A DNA stretch of 64,000 nucleotides from Porogramme epimiltina (taxonomy: Eukaryota > Basidiomycota > Agaricomycetes > Polyporales > Polyporaceae): the NCBI GenBank assembly GCA_900155495.1, contig FTLJ01000476.1:22942-86941 (forward strand), read 5' to 3'. The position numbers were made by a program, and so were the translations under genes. The notes under the pieces were generated by a model. That model did no database searches, was not told where the DNA came from, and saw nothing but the letters and a program-made list of their open reading frames with translations. Below, piece by piece: positions 11,242 to 21,718 of the stretch; the stretch's first letter is position 1; the number at the start of each line of letters is the position of its first letter.

Positions 11242-12846
11242 CTACGCCGCAACCTTACCTAAAGGAGTCTTCGCCATGACGCTCAGGACCTCGTACAACA
11301 CCTACGGCCCGTGATAAGCGGAAGGGTACACGTCACAAACAGCGGGAGCACTCACGTCCGCGGCGGCCATGGTCGTCAGCTCCGCGTTGGTATCGTACGC
11401 GGGCGCGACCTCGACGATGTCGGCGGACACGATGTGCAGGCCATCGAGGCCGCGGAGGATGGTCCGCAGCTCGCGCGTCGACCAGCCACCCGTCTCGGGG
11501 GTGCCGGTAGCAGGCGCGAACGCCGGGTCGATAGAGTCGATCTGGAATGGTGGCGTCCCCTGGTCAGCGCCGTGCATGCAGGGCCCGAACACAAACGCAC
11601 GTACATCGATAGAGAGGTAGACGGGCTTGTCACCTACGGTCTCACGAATTTTCTTGATGATGCCATCCGTGCCTATGTGCCGACCACAGATCGGTGAGAA
11701 ATGGGGTCTCTCTAGGATGAAGGGTCAAAACGTACCGATGGTGTCAATCTCCCGGGCCTCGATGCGCTGGAAGCCAGACTCGTCATCGTTGGCGTAGTCA
11801 GCTGGACCCGAGAGCGTGGTCCTGATAGCGCCGTGCTGTAAAAGAGACGATCAACTAGGATCACAAGTTTTCCCGAGCGGGGGAGCTAGTCAAAGGGCGG
11901 GCGGTGGTGTGACGGAAAGGAAAACGATACTTGCAATTGACGACCCGTTCTTGATGAGGCCCTCCTGGCTGGCCCAGTAGAAGTATGTGCCATGGTTGAT
12001 AGCGGCCTGGTCGGAGGGCGCGCCACCGAAGACCGACGGCTTCCAAGTGTCGAGGTGGCTGTCGAAATGGATAACGGAGATCTGACCGTAGGCACTGTAA
12101 ATAGACCGCAAGAGGGGAAGGACAATCGTGTGGTCCCCGCCGAGAGTGATGATGCGAGGGTGGTGCTTGCCATCAACAGACAGGGGAACGAGAGGCTGTC
12201 CGGTGAGAGTGTCGTTGCCGAGAGGGGAGAAGGTGGTGCGGTGGAGGAGCTCCTTGTGACCATCCTCAATCTGCTTGATGGCGAACTTGTTGTCATACGG
12301 GGTGACGGGGATGTCACCACAGTCGACGACCTTGAGACCTGAGAGGAAGGGGTTGACCTCAAGCGGCACGTTGTAGCCGCCATAGAGAGTCAGACGACGC
12401 GAGCCCGCACGGATACCCGCAGGTCCGAACCGGGCGCCGGGGCGGTAAGAGGTACCGGTATCCTGCACGAGAATCACAGACGATCAGCATCAGCTAACGC
12501 GTACGAGAAGTTCTTGGGGTGACGTACGAAAGGTGCGCCGATGAAAGCAATGTCGAATGACGTGTCCCGGTCTTTCCCCAGGCACTGCACCCATGGGAGC
12601 CTGGCGAAGGTCGTAATACCGGAGAAGATGGAGTCGGCCGTGACTGAGCGGATCGGATAAGCTAACGCTGACGGGAATATTTAGCAGAACAAATAACCCA
12701 CCTTCGTTGTCGCCAGGGTATAGCTGGGCCTGGTAGGGGTACTTCACGTAGCCCATGGGCATTTGGGAGGCGTGGTCGTGGTCGTCATGGGCATGAACCA
12801 CCACTCCGACGAGAGCGAGGAAGGCAGAGAGAGCAGTGAACTTCAT
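11242..12846 (-). CDS. Agmatinase-like ureohydrolase with signal peptide
   Basis: Seven exons (12702-12846, 12528-12643, 11935-12462, 11736-11835, 11605-11672, 11356-11541, 11242-11301) give 1203 nt and 400 aa. Members of this arginase/agmatinase/formiminoglutamase superfamily hydrolyse a guanidino or related C-N bond with two Mn ions. Metal-ligand motifs are visible: [13 protein letters not shown] and [29 protein letters not shown] and the C-terminal [17 protein letters not shown] segment also match the agmatinase branch. The N-terminus is a typical signal peptide ([19 protein letters not shown]) followed by a His/Asp-rich stretch (HDDHDH), so the enzyme should enter the secretory pathway, unlike the usual cytosolic or mitochondrial agmatinases. 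The intron between exons 3 and 4 has a GC donor (gcaagt); the GT nearby would put the HGAIRT segment out of frame. The true substrate (agmatine or another guanidino compound) is not decided by sequence. Confidence 0.9.
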
Positions 12847-13506
12847 GACTCGAGAATGGAGTGTTCAGCGTAGAGATGCGATGGGAGTCGCAATGAGTCG
12901 ACAAGGCGGCGCGAGGTGGGCTATAAATGCTGTCTGAGCGGCGGAGAAGTTAGGCTGAAATTTTTTTGGAACCGGAGGTGCGGGCGGGGGCCTTGTCTAT
13001 CGGATGCGAGGTGCACGCTGGATGATAGGAAAACGTTGGGTCAGTGTATGGAACACAACAGAAGCACCGCCACGCTTACGGCGTCGGTGGCCAACCTGAC
13101 CTGGCACGCCGCGTAGGAGATTTCCAAGTGCGGCCTAGTGCGGGCCTCGTGGAGGAGCAAGTATTCAAACGGGGCACACTGAATCTGCCGAAAGAGGGAT
13201 TCATTGCGGATGTTCACAAACAAATCCCAAGGCCGAGGGACCGATACGCCACCGGCGAGCCGCGAGCTCGCGTGCGGATGTCGTATCCGGAACGGTGGCG
13301 AGGCAGAGGTGGTGTCGCAGGAACTGAAACCCCGGAAATGGAGAGCCGCATGACGCAACACCGAAATGGGCGCGACAGGGCGGAGAAAAAAGACATGAGC
13401 CAAGAACACGCGTCGGCCGAGGGGGGTAGAAGAGGACCTGCAGTCTTATCAGGCGAAGTTGTGGGCCCCGCTGCGTCCTGTCCAAACCTAAGCCTCCTTC
13501 TCGACG
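12847..13506. other. Divergent intergenic region
   Basis: This is the head-to-head spacer between agmatinase (minus) and the MATE gene (plus). A CTATAAAT word sits near 12921. No convincing gene was seen; overlapping frames on both strands look like chance. Confidence 0.45.
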
Positions 13507-15587
13507 ATGCCAGCCACAAGCGTAGCCGATGAGCGCCAGCCGTTGTTGGCGGAAGCGAGGCGAGTGTCGAGCCGGGCGACGTCGGACTCAGGAGAGACGT
13601 CGTCGACGGTGGTCGCGGTCAACGATGACTCCGACTCACGAACCGACGCGCCTTCCATCTACACCGACCAACAAGCGCTCACTCGCCTTTTTTCCTCTCT
13701 CCTCGTCGACTCCATCCCAGGTGCGTCTCTTCTTCGCTCACGTCGTCATTTCACCCGAATATAATGCCACACATTTGCTAGTCATCCTCTCGTATGTCCT
13801 GCAAAGCTCCATCCAGACCGTCTCCGTCCTCGTCGCTGGCCGCCTCGGCCCTGACGAGCTCTCCGCGGCTGCGTTCTCCCTCATGCTCGCCATGGTTCTA
13901 GGCAAGTGTCTCCTTGTCTCTCTAGGTCAGCCGCTCCTACGTTTGACCTTCCAGGCTGGTGCATTGCGCTCGGCGGTACCACCGCACTTGACACTCTCGG
14001 CTCTCAAGCATTCACCGGCGGCGACCGTCCCTCTGTCTCTATTCACCTCCAGCGCTGCGTCATCCTCCTCTGGCTCCTCTTTATCCCCGTCGCATTGCTT
14101 TGGGCTTTCATCGAACCTGCTCTACTCCTCCTCGGCCAAGAAGCCCGCCTTAGCGCCGATGTGCAGGCCTTCCTCCGCGTCCTCATCGTCGGCGCTCCTG
14201 GCTATATCGGCTTCGAGAGCCTCAAGAAGTATCTCCAATGTCAAGGTACGTACGCCTACGGCATATGTTACTATATGCGCGTCTTACACCCATCTAGGCA
14301 TCATGCGCATGTCTACATACGTCCTGATCGGCGTCGCGCCCATCAACCTGGGCCTCAATGTCTTCTTCGTGCACCATACTTCGCTTGGGCTCCTCGGAGC
14401 GCCGCTCGCAATCTCTATCACCTTTTGGATATGCTTCCTGCTTCTTGTTGTCTTAACGTACACCTCCCCGACCCACCGGAAAAACGGCACGTGGGCGGGC
14501 TTCCAGCCCAGCGCCGTGCTCGACGTCAGCAGCTGCATGTATTTCCTCAAACTAGCCGTTCCTGGCATCCTCATGGTTGGCACGGAATGGTATGTCCTCT
14601 CCGTCGCCGCTGCTTCTAGCGTATGTTGAAGGCCACCGTTCAGGGCCGCTTTCGAGATCGTTGCACTTGCCGCCGGCCGTCTCGGTTCCCTTCCTCTGGC
14701 CGCTCAATCCGTGATCATGACGACTGACCAAAGTAAGGCGCTACTTTCCTTTCGGCGTGTTCGTGCTCATCCAGTCCCTAGTCATGAATACGATTCCATT
14801 TGGAATCGGTGTCGCCGCCTCTGCACGTGTTGGCAACCTCATCGGAGCGAGGTCTCCGGAGGCCGCCAAGCGAGCTAGTCATGCTTCCGCTCTCCTGAGC
14901 GTGGTAGTCGGAGCTATCGTCATGGCTGCGCTCATGTCGACCAAAGACGTAAGTGGCCGGTCGTACATTGCGTCACGGCTGCCCGTTCACATGTCTCCTC
15001 TCAGGTCTTTGGTTACCTCTACAGCGATGATGCCGCGGTCGTAGAGCTCGTCAGCCAGGTGATGCCGCTCGTTGCCTCCTTTCAGGTCCGTGTACCTTCT
15101 TTGTAAGGTCACTGCGGGGGTTGATATGCTCTCCAGATCGCCGACGGTTTGGCTGGCTCCTGCGGAGGTGTTCTCCGCGGTCAGGGTGAGTACTCGTGAT
15201 CGCTGACTCCGGTCTCACCTGCTCACTGTACGTATGCTTTACACATAGGCCGCCAGCACCTTGGAGCATTCTTCAACCTCATCGCCTACTACGTACTCGC
15301 ACTTCCACTAGGCATCACTTTGGCCTTCCACAAGAGGACTCACCTCGGCTTACAGGGCCTCTGGATAGGTAAGTTTCCTTATCCTGTGCCGCCCTTATCC
15401 TCGTGCTTACCCTCTCGTAGGCCAAGTGATTGCCCTTTTTATCGTCGGGTTGAGTGAGTACGGCGTTGTCTGGTTGGGAACGGACTGGGAGAAGGAGGTA
15501 CGGCGCGGCATAGAGCGTAACCAGGAAGAGGCCAAACGACGTCAGATGCATGAGCGTCGTCGCACTGGCGAAGTCATGGACGCATAG
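13507..15587 (+). CDS. MATE-family multidrug/organic cation efflux transporter
   Basis: This is a 12-helix antiporter of the MATE family, fungal branch related to yeast ERC1. The first exons are 13507-13720, 13782-13901, 13955-14245, 14298-14589, 14644-14732 and 14782-14948. Further exons follow with acceptors before [26 protein letters not shown] and QVIALFIV. Family landmarks are [42 protein letters not shown], the long fourth coding exon with helices 6-8, [17 protein letters not shown] and the [10 protein letters not shown] region. The hydrophilic N-terminus (~65 aa) contains an acidic dileucine (DERQPLL), a vacuole/endosome sorting signal in yeast proteins. The tail is basic and charged. 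The second intron (13902-13954) has a GC donor (gcaagt). Substrate unknown; ERC1 relatives affect resistance to amino acid analogues and S-adenosylmethionine storage. Confidence 0.9.
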
Positions 15588-16190
15588 GTAAGATCTTCAG
15601 GGCGGAAATGAAAGTAGGTCGTCCGGAACGGACGTATTGTCCGCAGGAGGCGTGGCGGCAACTCCAGAGTATGGATTATCGTAGAACTATGTCTTGTCAT
15701 GTTGTATGCCGATAACCCTCCGTGCAAAATTAGTTTCTCTCCTCCTCGCTCTTCGACGTCCTTCCCCCACTTTCGACGACGGATAAGCGGGCCGCCTCCC
15801 CGGGCCGGAAGGGGATTGGGCTAGAACCCCGAGTCTCGACCGGTCTTGTTCGAGCCACGGTGGCCTCTTGGGCTCCCATGTATTTCTGAACACTTTGGTC
15901 TAGGCATGCGATGGTCTGACGTCGATGGTTCGCGCATGGGTCTGAGGAACATCCTCATTGGTGCACTGGTTTGCACAGAAGAACTTCTCGCAAGTCTAGA
16001 CAGGCTGGGCCCCTCTGGTGTGCAGTGCCCAGTCGAGACATGGGCGACAGCCTTGAGAATGGAGCTTATGATCATGTGCGCGGTGACACAACTTTGGAGT
16101 ATATGAGGCTCTGCGCTCGACACCAAACCCTGAAACGTCGTTCACCACTTCACTTGCATCGTGATCTCTTTCCCCAAGGCTTCCGAAAAC
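15588..16190. other. Intergenic, no gene recognised
   Basis: This is the spacer between the MATE gene and glycerol dehydrogenase on the same strand. It should hold the 3' UTR of the first and the promoter of the second. Only short frames without resemblance were seen. Confidence 0.45.
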
Positions 16191-17539
16191 ATGCCCAACC
16201 CCAACAAAGTTACCGAACGCCTCTTCCAATCTCCTTCCAAATACATTCAGGGGCCCTACGCCATCCAAAACGCCGCAAAATATCTATCGCAACTCGGGAA
16301 CGCTCCACTGCTTATCTGCGATGACATCGTCTGGAAGATCGGTACGTATACATATACCACGCCCCCTCCTCGCCTCCTTACCGGCCCTCTGCACCCGCGC
16401 ACCCCAATCAGAATCTAATCGTACCCCTCATACATAGCCGGCCAAGAGCTCGTGAGCGCCCTCGAGAAGTCCTCGTTTGCCGTGAATCGCGCGATCTTTG
16501 GGGGCGAGGCCTCACGCGAAGAGGTCGAAAGGATCAGCACGCTCGGGCGCGAGAACAGCGCAGACTTCGTGCTCGCGCTCGGCGGCGGCAAGACAATCGA
16601 CACGGCCAAGACCGTCGCGGACACGCTCAAGCTGCAGGTCGCAGTAATGCCGACGACGGCGTCGACGGACGCGCCGTGCTCCGCGCTCTCGGTGCTCTAC
16701 CGCCCCTCGGGCGAGTTCGACTGCTACACGTTCTTCGCGAAGAACCCCACAGTCGTGCTCGTCGACACGACCGTCGTCGCGCGCGCGCCGCCGCGGTTCC
16801 TCGCTGCCGGCATGGGCGACGCGGTCGCGACGAACGTCGAGGCACGCCAGTGCATGAACAGCACCAACTTTGGCGGCGGCCTCCAGACGGCCGTCTCCGC
16901 GGCGATATGCGCCAAGTGCGAGGAGATCCTGTTCACGTACGGCCGGCAGGCGTACGAGGCGAACAAGGCACATGTCGTCACCCCCGCACTTGAGGCGGTC
17001 GTCGAGGCTAACACGCTCTTGTCTGGCCTTGGCTTCGAGTCGGGCGGGCTTGCGGCGGCCCATGCGGTAAGTGCCACATGAGCGTTCGGGGGGAATGTGG
17101 ACCTGATTGGTGGGACAGATCCATAACGGCATGACAGCGATAGAGGAATTGCATTCGTTGTTGCACGGAGAAAAAGGTACGTCCACCCGAGGCCGCCGCT
17201 ACCAAACAAAGACCACGGTACTCACAATCCGACGCCTCTCGCCCAGTTGCCTTCGGCACCATCTGCCAGCTCGTCCTCGACGGCTCTCCCACGACCGAGC
17301 TCGACCGCTACATCGAGTTCATGCTCTCCGTTGACCTCCCCGTGAACTTCGAGCAGCTGGGGATCCCGAACGTGAAGGATGACGAGCTCCGCCGAGTCGC
17401 CGAGCTTGCGTGCGCGCCTGGGGAGACGATCTGGAACCTGGACCGGGTGATCGACACCGAGATCGTGTTTGGAGCGATCAAGGCAGCGGACGCCGCTGGG
17501 CGCGATTACATCCGGCGGACGGGCTGGAAGAAGACCTAG
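16191..17539 (+). CDS. gldA: Glycerol dehydrogenase (iron-type alcohol dehydrogenase superfamily)
   Basis: Four exons (16191-16341, 16438-17066, 17119-17176, 17247-17539) give 376 aa, close to the bacterial GldA length. The enzyme oxidises glycerol to dihydroxyacetone with NAD and needs one Zn or other divalent ion. The NAD-binding loop LALGGGKTIDTAK and TTASTDAPCSALSVLY are present. All three expected metal ligands are visible: Asp in GMGDAVATNVEAR, His in AAAHAIHNGMT and His in LHGEKVAFGT. No targeting signal is seen, so a cytosolic location is likely. The second coding exon is notably GC-rich and G/C-ending in codon use, more so than its neighbours. With strong similarity to bacterial GldA, an old horizontal origin is possible, but the three introns show it is adapted to the host. 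Confidence 0.93.
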
Positions 17540-17576
17540 TCGAAGATGGCGCGAGGTGCGCAGGCGGGCGGGTGTT

Positions 17577-17625
17577 TGGGGCCCAGAGGGAATGCCGTAA
17601 GGCCCAGAGGGGTTGCCGTAAAGCC
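17577..17625 (+). repeat. Short direct repeat in 3' flank of glycerol dehydrogenase
   Basis: Two adjacent copies of a ~21-nt unit (GGCCCAGAGGG followed by a TGCCGTAA end) lie about 40 bp after the stop codon. Function unknown. Confidence 0.6.
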
Positions 17626-18010
17626 CCCTGGGAGGCGCAAGGGGGCGCATCAGAGCACGGACTGAGCTGTCGGGGAGAATTGTTGTAGGATAACATCGAG
17701 GACGTTGGCCGCATAGATAGGGCGGAGTAACTATCGCATGCCGTAATGTGACGATGTGTTGGTCTGCCGTGTTTTCATGGAAGATATTTGGAACATTGAC
17801 GAGGTAGGGTGATGAAAGATGTGCGGGCCCCGGCGAAGTTAGGATGATGAGACTGGCTGAACATTTTCAGGAGAGTCGAATTGGAACCCAGCTTGAGCCT
17901 CGACAACTTGAAAAGAGCGAATGAGCGCAAGTTAGGGTTGAGTTGTTGATTAACCGTATGTGGCACCATTCGGGTACGTCGAAGTGAGATGTAGAAGTAG
18001 AAGTGATTAT

Positions 18011-18587
18011 GATACGCCTCGACGTATCGAGAACATCCCGCCCGCTGGGGGAGACAGTCTCGGAGATTCTCCGAGACGCCTCACGTAAGCTCATGATGGG
18101 ACAAACAAAGACGGGCCCGGGCGCTTCGTGAGCGCCTCCCTTGCAGTGTCGCTACGCAAGACATTGACTGGAATACTATGGTATTGGGGTGGTTTCAAAG
18201 ACACTGTGTAGCCGGATGCAACGAGAGAAAAAAAACCCAAGACATCCTAACCAAGAATCCTAACCTCTAACTCGTCGCTTCTAATCCCTAACCGCTAAAA
18301 CCTAACCCCTAACCTCTAACCGTAATCCTAACGGACCTAACGATGTAGTAAGGATGGGATGGCAAAAACTGTGATATTATACGGCGGCCGAAAGGGAATA
18401 TATGTTGGGAGAGGCAGTAGAAATTTCCGTTGGCGAGAGGACGTAGCGCCGAAAGGGGGTAGCGTCATTTGTCAGACCACGTAAGCCGGATTCTCAGCCC
18501 TATTTTGGCTCACCACGTGCGCGCGCTTGATCTCAGAGATTCTCCGGGACGGGTCTCCCCCAGCGGGCGGCATAGTTTGGACGTATC
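18011..18587. mobile_element. Possible MITE-like element with imperfect terminal inverted repeats
   Basis: An 18-nt word, CCGCCCGCTGGGGGAGAC, at 18038-18055 recurs exactly inverted at 18553-18570. Similarity continues on both sides: outer ends GATACG (18011) and CGTATC (18582-18587), and a following ~20 nt with a few mismatches. Just inside the left arm is a near-perfect 21-nt palindrome (about 18057-18077). The ~577-bp unit has no coding capacity. I do not see a clear target-site duplication, so it could equally be a non-mobile hairpin-forming repeat. The interior carries the telomere-like repeat listed separately. Confidence 0.5.
18246..18342 (+). repeat. Degenerate telomere-like CCTAAC/CTAACC repeat array
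   Basis: About ten copies of CCTAA or CTAAC words, spaced mostly 6-9 nt apart, occur in one orientation. Fungal telomeres are usually TTAGGG on the G strand, i.e. CCCTAA on this strand, so this looks like an eroded interstitial telomeric repeat. No long perfect run remains. Confidence 0.6.
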
Positions 18588-18749
18588 TCAGGTCGTGTGA
18601 CCCGATGAAGAAAGAAAGAAAACGCGAACTTCCAGACGTGGATGCATATGGGCGTCTAAAACGGCACGGCTTAGGTTTTTGGAGCTCGAGTCGTCCGACG
18701 GCAGTGATGGCGTTCTCGTCCTTCCCACCACCAAGACCGTCGAGAGATT

Positions 18750-18779
18750 CACCAGTGGGTTTTCACCAGTGGGTTTTCA
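18750..18779 (+). repeat. 15-bp tandem duplication
   Basis: The word CACCAGTGGGTTTTC occurs twice head to tail. It lies in non-coding DNA between the inverted-repeat element and the permease gene. Confidence 0.7.
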
Positions 18780-19323
18780 TCCAAAGTCAATGCCGTCTGC
18801 TCATCTGAGATTCATTTCTGTGGGGTTATTCTGTACTTAGATGATTCCGGCCAGCGTGTCTCCGGGGCCAGGAATATTCACTTGCCCTGAAAGTGGCACC
18901 GCAACTCTTATCTGTGTGCCGTAATGGCTCCCGGGTGCCGCGTCTGGAGATAACGCGTACACTGCGCCCGTCGCCTCTACCCTCTTCTCGGTGAGCATTC
19001 TTGACCTTGGACACAATCTCCCTGCGCCGAGCGGTTCACAATTTTCAGTCAGATGCCTCATCTCATCACCGCCATCCCGGTCTACGGATTCCACCACTCT
19101 GTCAGCGTTGGAGGCGCGTTACGTACCCCCCCTGGCTATAATGTGTAACCACTTCTTCCCCTCAGCTCGACCCTGCTCGAGCTGGAGCGGAGATAACTGC
19201 CAGATGGATCGTCGTAGACTACGCACGCGACTTAAGCCTCGAGGTCTGAAGTAGAACCACAACCCCGGCCTCGTTGGACCACCACTGCCCTCCGTTACGT
19301 GAATCCCCTCCCTTCTCAACGCC

Positions 19324-21488
19324 ATGTCTGTGAAAGAGAAGGGCACCTCCGCGGCCTCGGTCCACTCTATACCGGGCGACCACGAGAACCTCAACGCTGT
19401 CAGGCATGCTGACGATGCGTTGCTCGCGCAACTCGGCTACAAGAGCGAGTTCAAGCGCGAGTTTTCGGTGAGTTTCGAAGCTGGTTGAACACACGCACTC
19501 GTCTTCAAGTGTTAGCTGCGACTCTTCTCTTGCTGACTGCGTACGACATGTTCCCAGTTGGTCGAAACTATCGCGTTTGCGTTCTCGATCATGGGCGTAG
19601 TGGCATCCGTCTCGTCAACGATGTCGTTCCCCCTCGCTTCGGGTACATCTTTTCATTCGAGCTTCCTCGTGTCTTCTGTGAGCTTATCATCGTTCTCAGG
19701 GGGGCACGTTGGGATGGTATTCGGATGGTTCATACCATCCTTGTTCGTGATGACAATTGCGGCTTCCCTAGCCGAGATGACGTCTGCTATGCCGTGAGTG
19801 CTTCCATCGTGTCGTGTTGTGCTTTGGTTGCTCATGTTGTACGCAGAACAAGTGCTGGTCTGTACTACTTCTCCGCTAAGTTGGCGCCGAAGCGTTGGGC
19901 CCCATTGGCCAGTTGGATTACGGGATGGGCGAATGTGACTGGTCAAGTTACCCTGGTATGTTCTATCGACTTCACCTGGTGCGTCCTTCCCTACGTTTGA
20001 GTGCTACTATCCCGGTGCTCATGCCACCTCAGTGCACAAATGATCACGACCGCACTTTACGTCGGATCGGACGGTACCATTGACTTGGGCGCGGGCCCCA
20101 CATTCGGTATCCTCCTCGCCATCCTGTTCACTCATGGGCTCGTATGCTCCGCCGCGACCTCAATTCTCGCTCGTCTCAACATCTTCTATGTCATGATTAA
20201 TGGTGAGTCGGGCCATGCCATCGCGTCTACTGTACTAAGGTAGCGCTAGTGGGAACCACAATCGCGGCTATTGTCGCCCTCTTGGTTTGCAGCGATGGGC
20301 AGCGCGTCTCGACAAACACTGCGTTCACAATGTTCGAGAACAACACGGGATGGGCGAACAGTAAGTGTTCTAGTCGGCTCACCGCCTTCTGTACTGGTAC
20401 TGAGTGTATGCAGATGGCTGGGCGTTTTTGATCGCATTCACGTCGCCAATGTGGACCTTGACGGGCTGTAAGTTCCCCATTTCGCTCTACATATGTCCAC
20501 ACACTCATAAGCCGTGGCAAAAAGACGACTCCGCAGCTCACATTGCCGAAGAAACAACTAATGCTGCCCGCGCCGCACCTATCGCGATTCTCATCGGTGT
20601 TGGCGCGACTGCCTCGCTCGGCTGGTTGCTCTACATTGCCGCCTCCTTCGCTGCAGCCTCTGTTCCAGACCTGCTCTCCTCCGCTCTCCCGCTCCCCATG
20701 GGCCAGCTCTTCCTCAACGTGCTCGGGAAGCGTGGAATGCTCGCGATTTGGTCCCTCATCATCATCGTGCAATACGTCACTGGCGCCGCACAGGGCGTCG
20801 ATGCATCACGCGTCGTATTCGCATTCGCGCGCGATAATGCGCTCCCCGGCTCGCGCTGGTGGAAGCATATGCACCCCTACACGCGCACGCCTGTGAACGC
20901 TGTTTGGCTCGTCATGGTCCTCGCAGGACTATGCGGCCTCCTCGGCTTCTCGGAAACCGCGCTCTCGTCGCTCGCTGGGTATGTCTTCGATTTGCTTTTC
21001 GTATGCCGATGCTGACCTAGACATTGTGTCCTGCAGCGCTTCTGTTATCGGGTTATACATCTCGTACATCACGCCCATCTTCCTCCGCATCACTTCCGGT
21101 CGCAAGCTGTTTCAACCTGGACCATTCTCGCTGGGCAAGTGGTATATGCCCATTGGGATTGTCGCCGTGGCTTGGGTCAGCTTCATCACCATTCTGCTGC
21201 TCTTCCCTCCAGAAGTCAACCCGACACCCGAAACTATGAGTAAGTCGCTAAAGCTCCATTCCTGTTATTTGGATGCGCATCTCTGACCGAATGTACAAAG
21301 ATTATGCGGTTGTGATTATCATGGCCGTGTTTGTGTTCGCATCACTGTCGTGGGTGCTGTCTGCGCGGAAGTGGTTCAAGGGTCCGGTGAGGACCGTCGA
21401 CGATGACGCCCCTCCCGCGAAGGAGGTGTATGAGGGCGAGAAGAAGGACGCGTCCTCAGTTGGGGAGAAGGTGGCAATCGCGGAGTAG
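19324..21488 (+). CDS. APC-superfamily amino acid / GABA-type permease
   Basis: This is a multi-exon gene for a 12-helix amino acid-polyamine-organocation permease of the fungal GABA/choline permease branch. The start at 19324 gives a hydrophilic N-terminus ending in DDALLAQLGYKSEFKREFS, a family landmark preceding helix 1 (VETIAFAFSIMGV). Other landmarks are SLAEMTSAMPTSAGLYYF, WITGWANVTGQV, AHIAEETTNAARAAPIAI in the loop before helix 7, GVDASRVVFAFARDNALPGS and RTPVNAVWLV. The last exon encodes helix 12 and a charged tail ending at TAG 21486-21488. Introns are 50-90 nt with GT-AG borders. It probably imports an amino acid, GABA, polyamine or choline at the plasma membrane; the substrate cannot be read from the sequence. 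Confidence 0.92.
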
Positions 21489-21718
21489 ATTCTACAGTAT
21501 AGCTTTATTTTCTTCCTAGTGCTCCCATATAGAATATTTTCAACATCTACCCTGGGATTGGCCGTATTCTTGAGCACGAATAATCTCTTCAATTGAATCC
21601 GTGAAGTCTGGGGCCGTTGCGCTTAACATAAGCGCCCAACGCGTCCTCGGGTTCCAGATGCGACTGGCACGCGCACTTCTTACTCACCTTCCATCGTCCT
21701 CCTCACCTCCCCTCCACC

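Noticed and set aside
13529..14629. 366-codon continuous plus frame across the MATE gene
   Set aside because: It reads through two introns and is out of frame with the conserved exon 3; the spliced model matches the MATE family.
18011..18587. Target-site duplication for the inverted-repeat element
   Set aside because: Flanking bases (…TTAT before GATACG, TCAG after CGTATC) do not match, so transposition is not shown.
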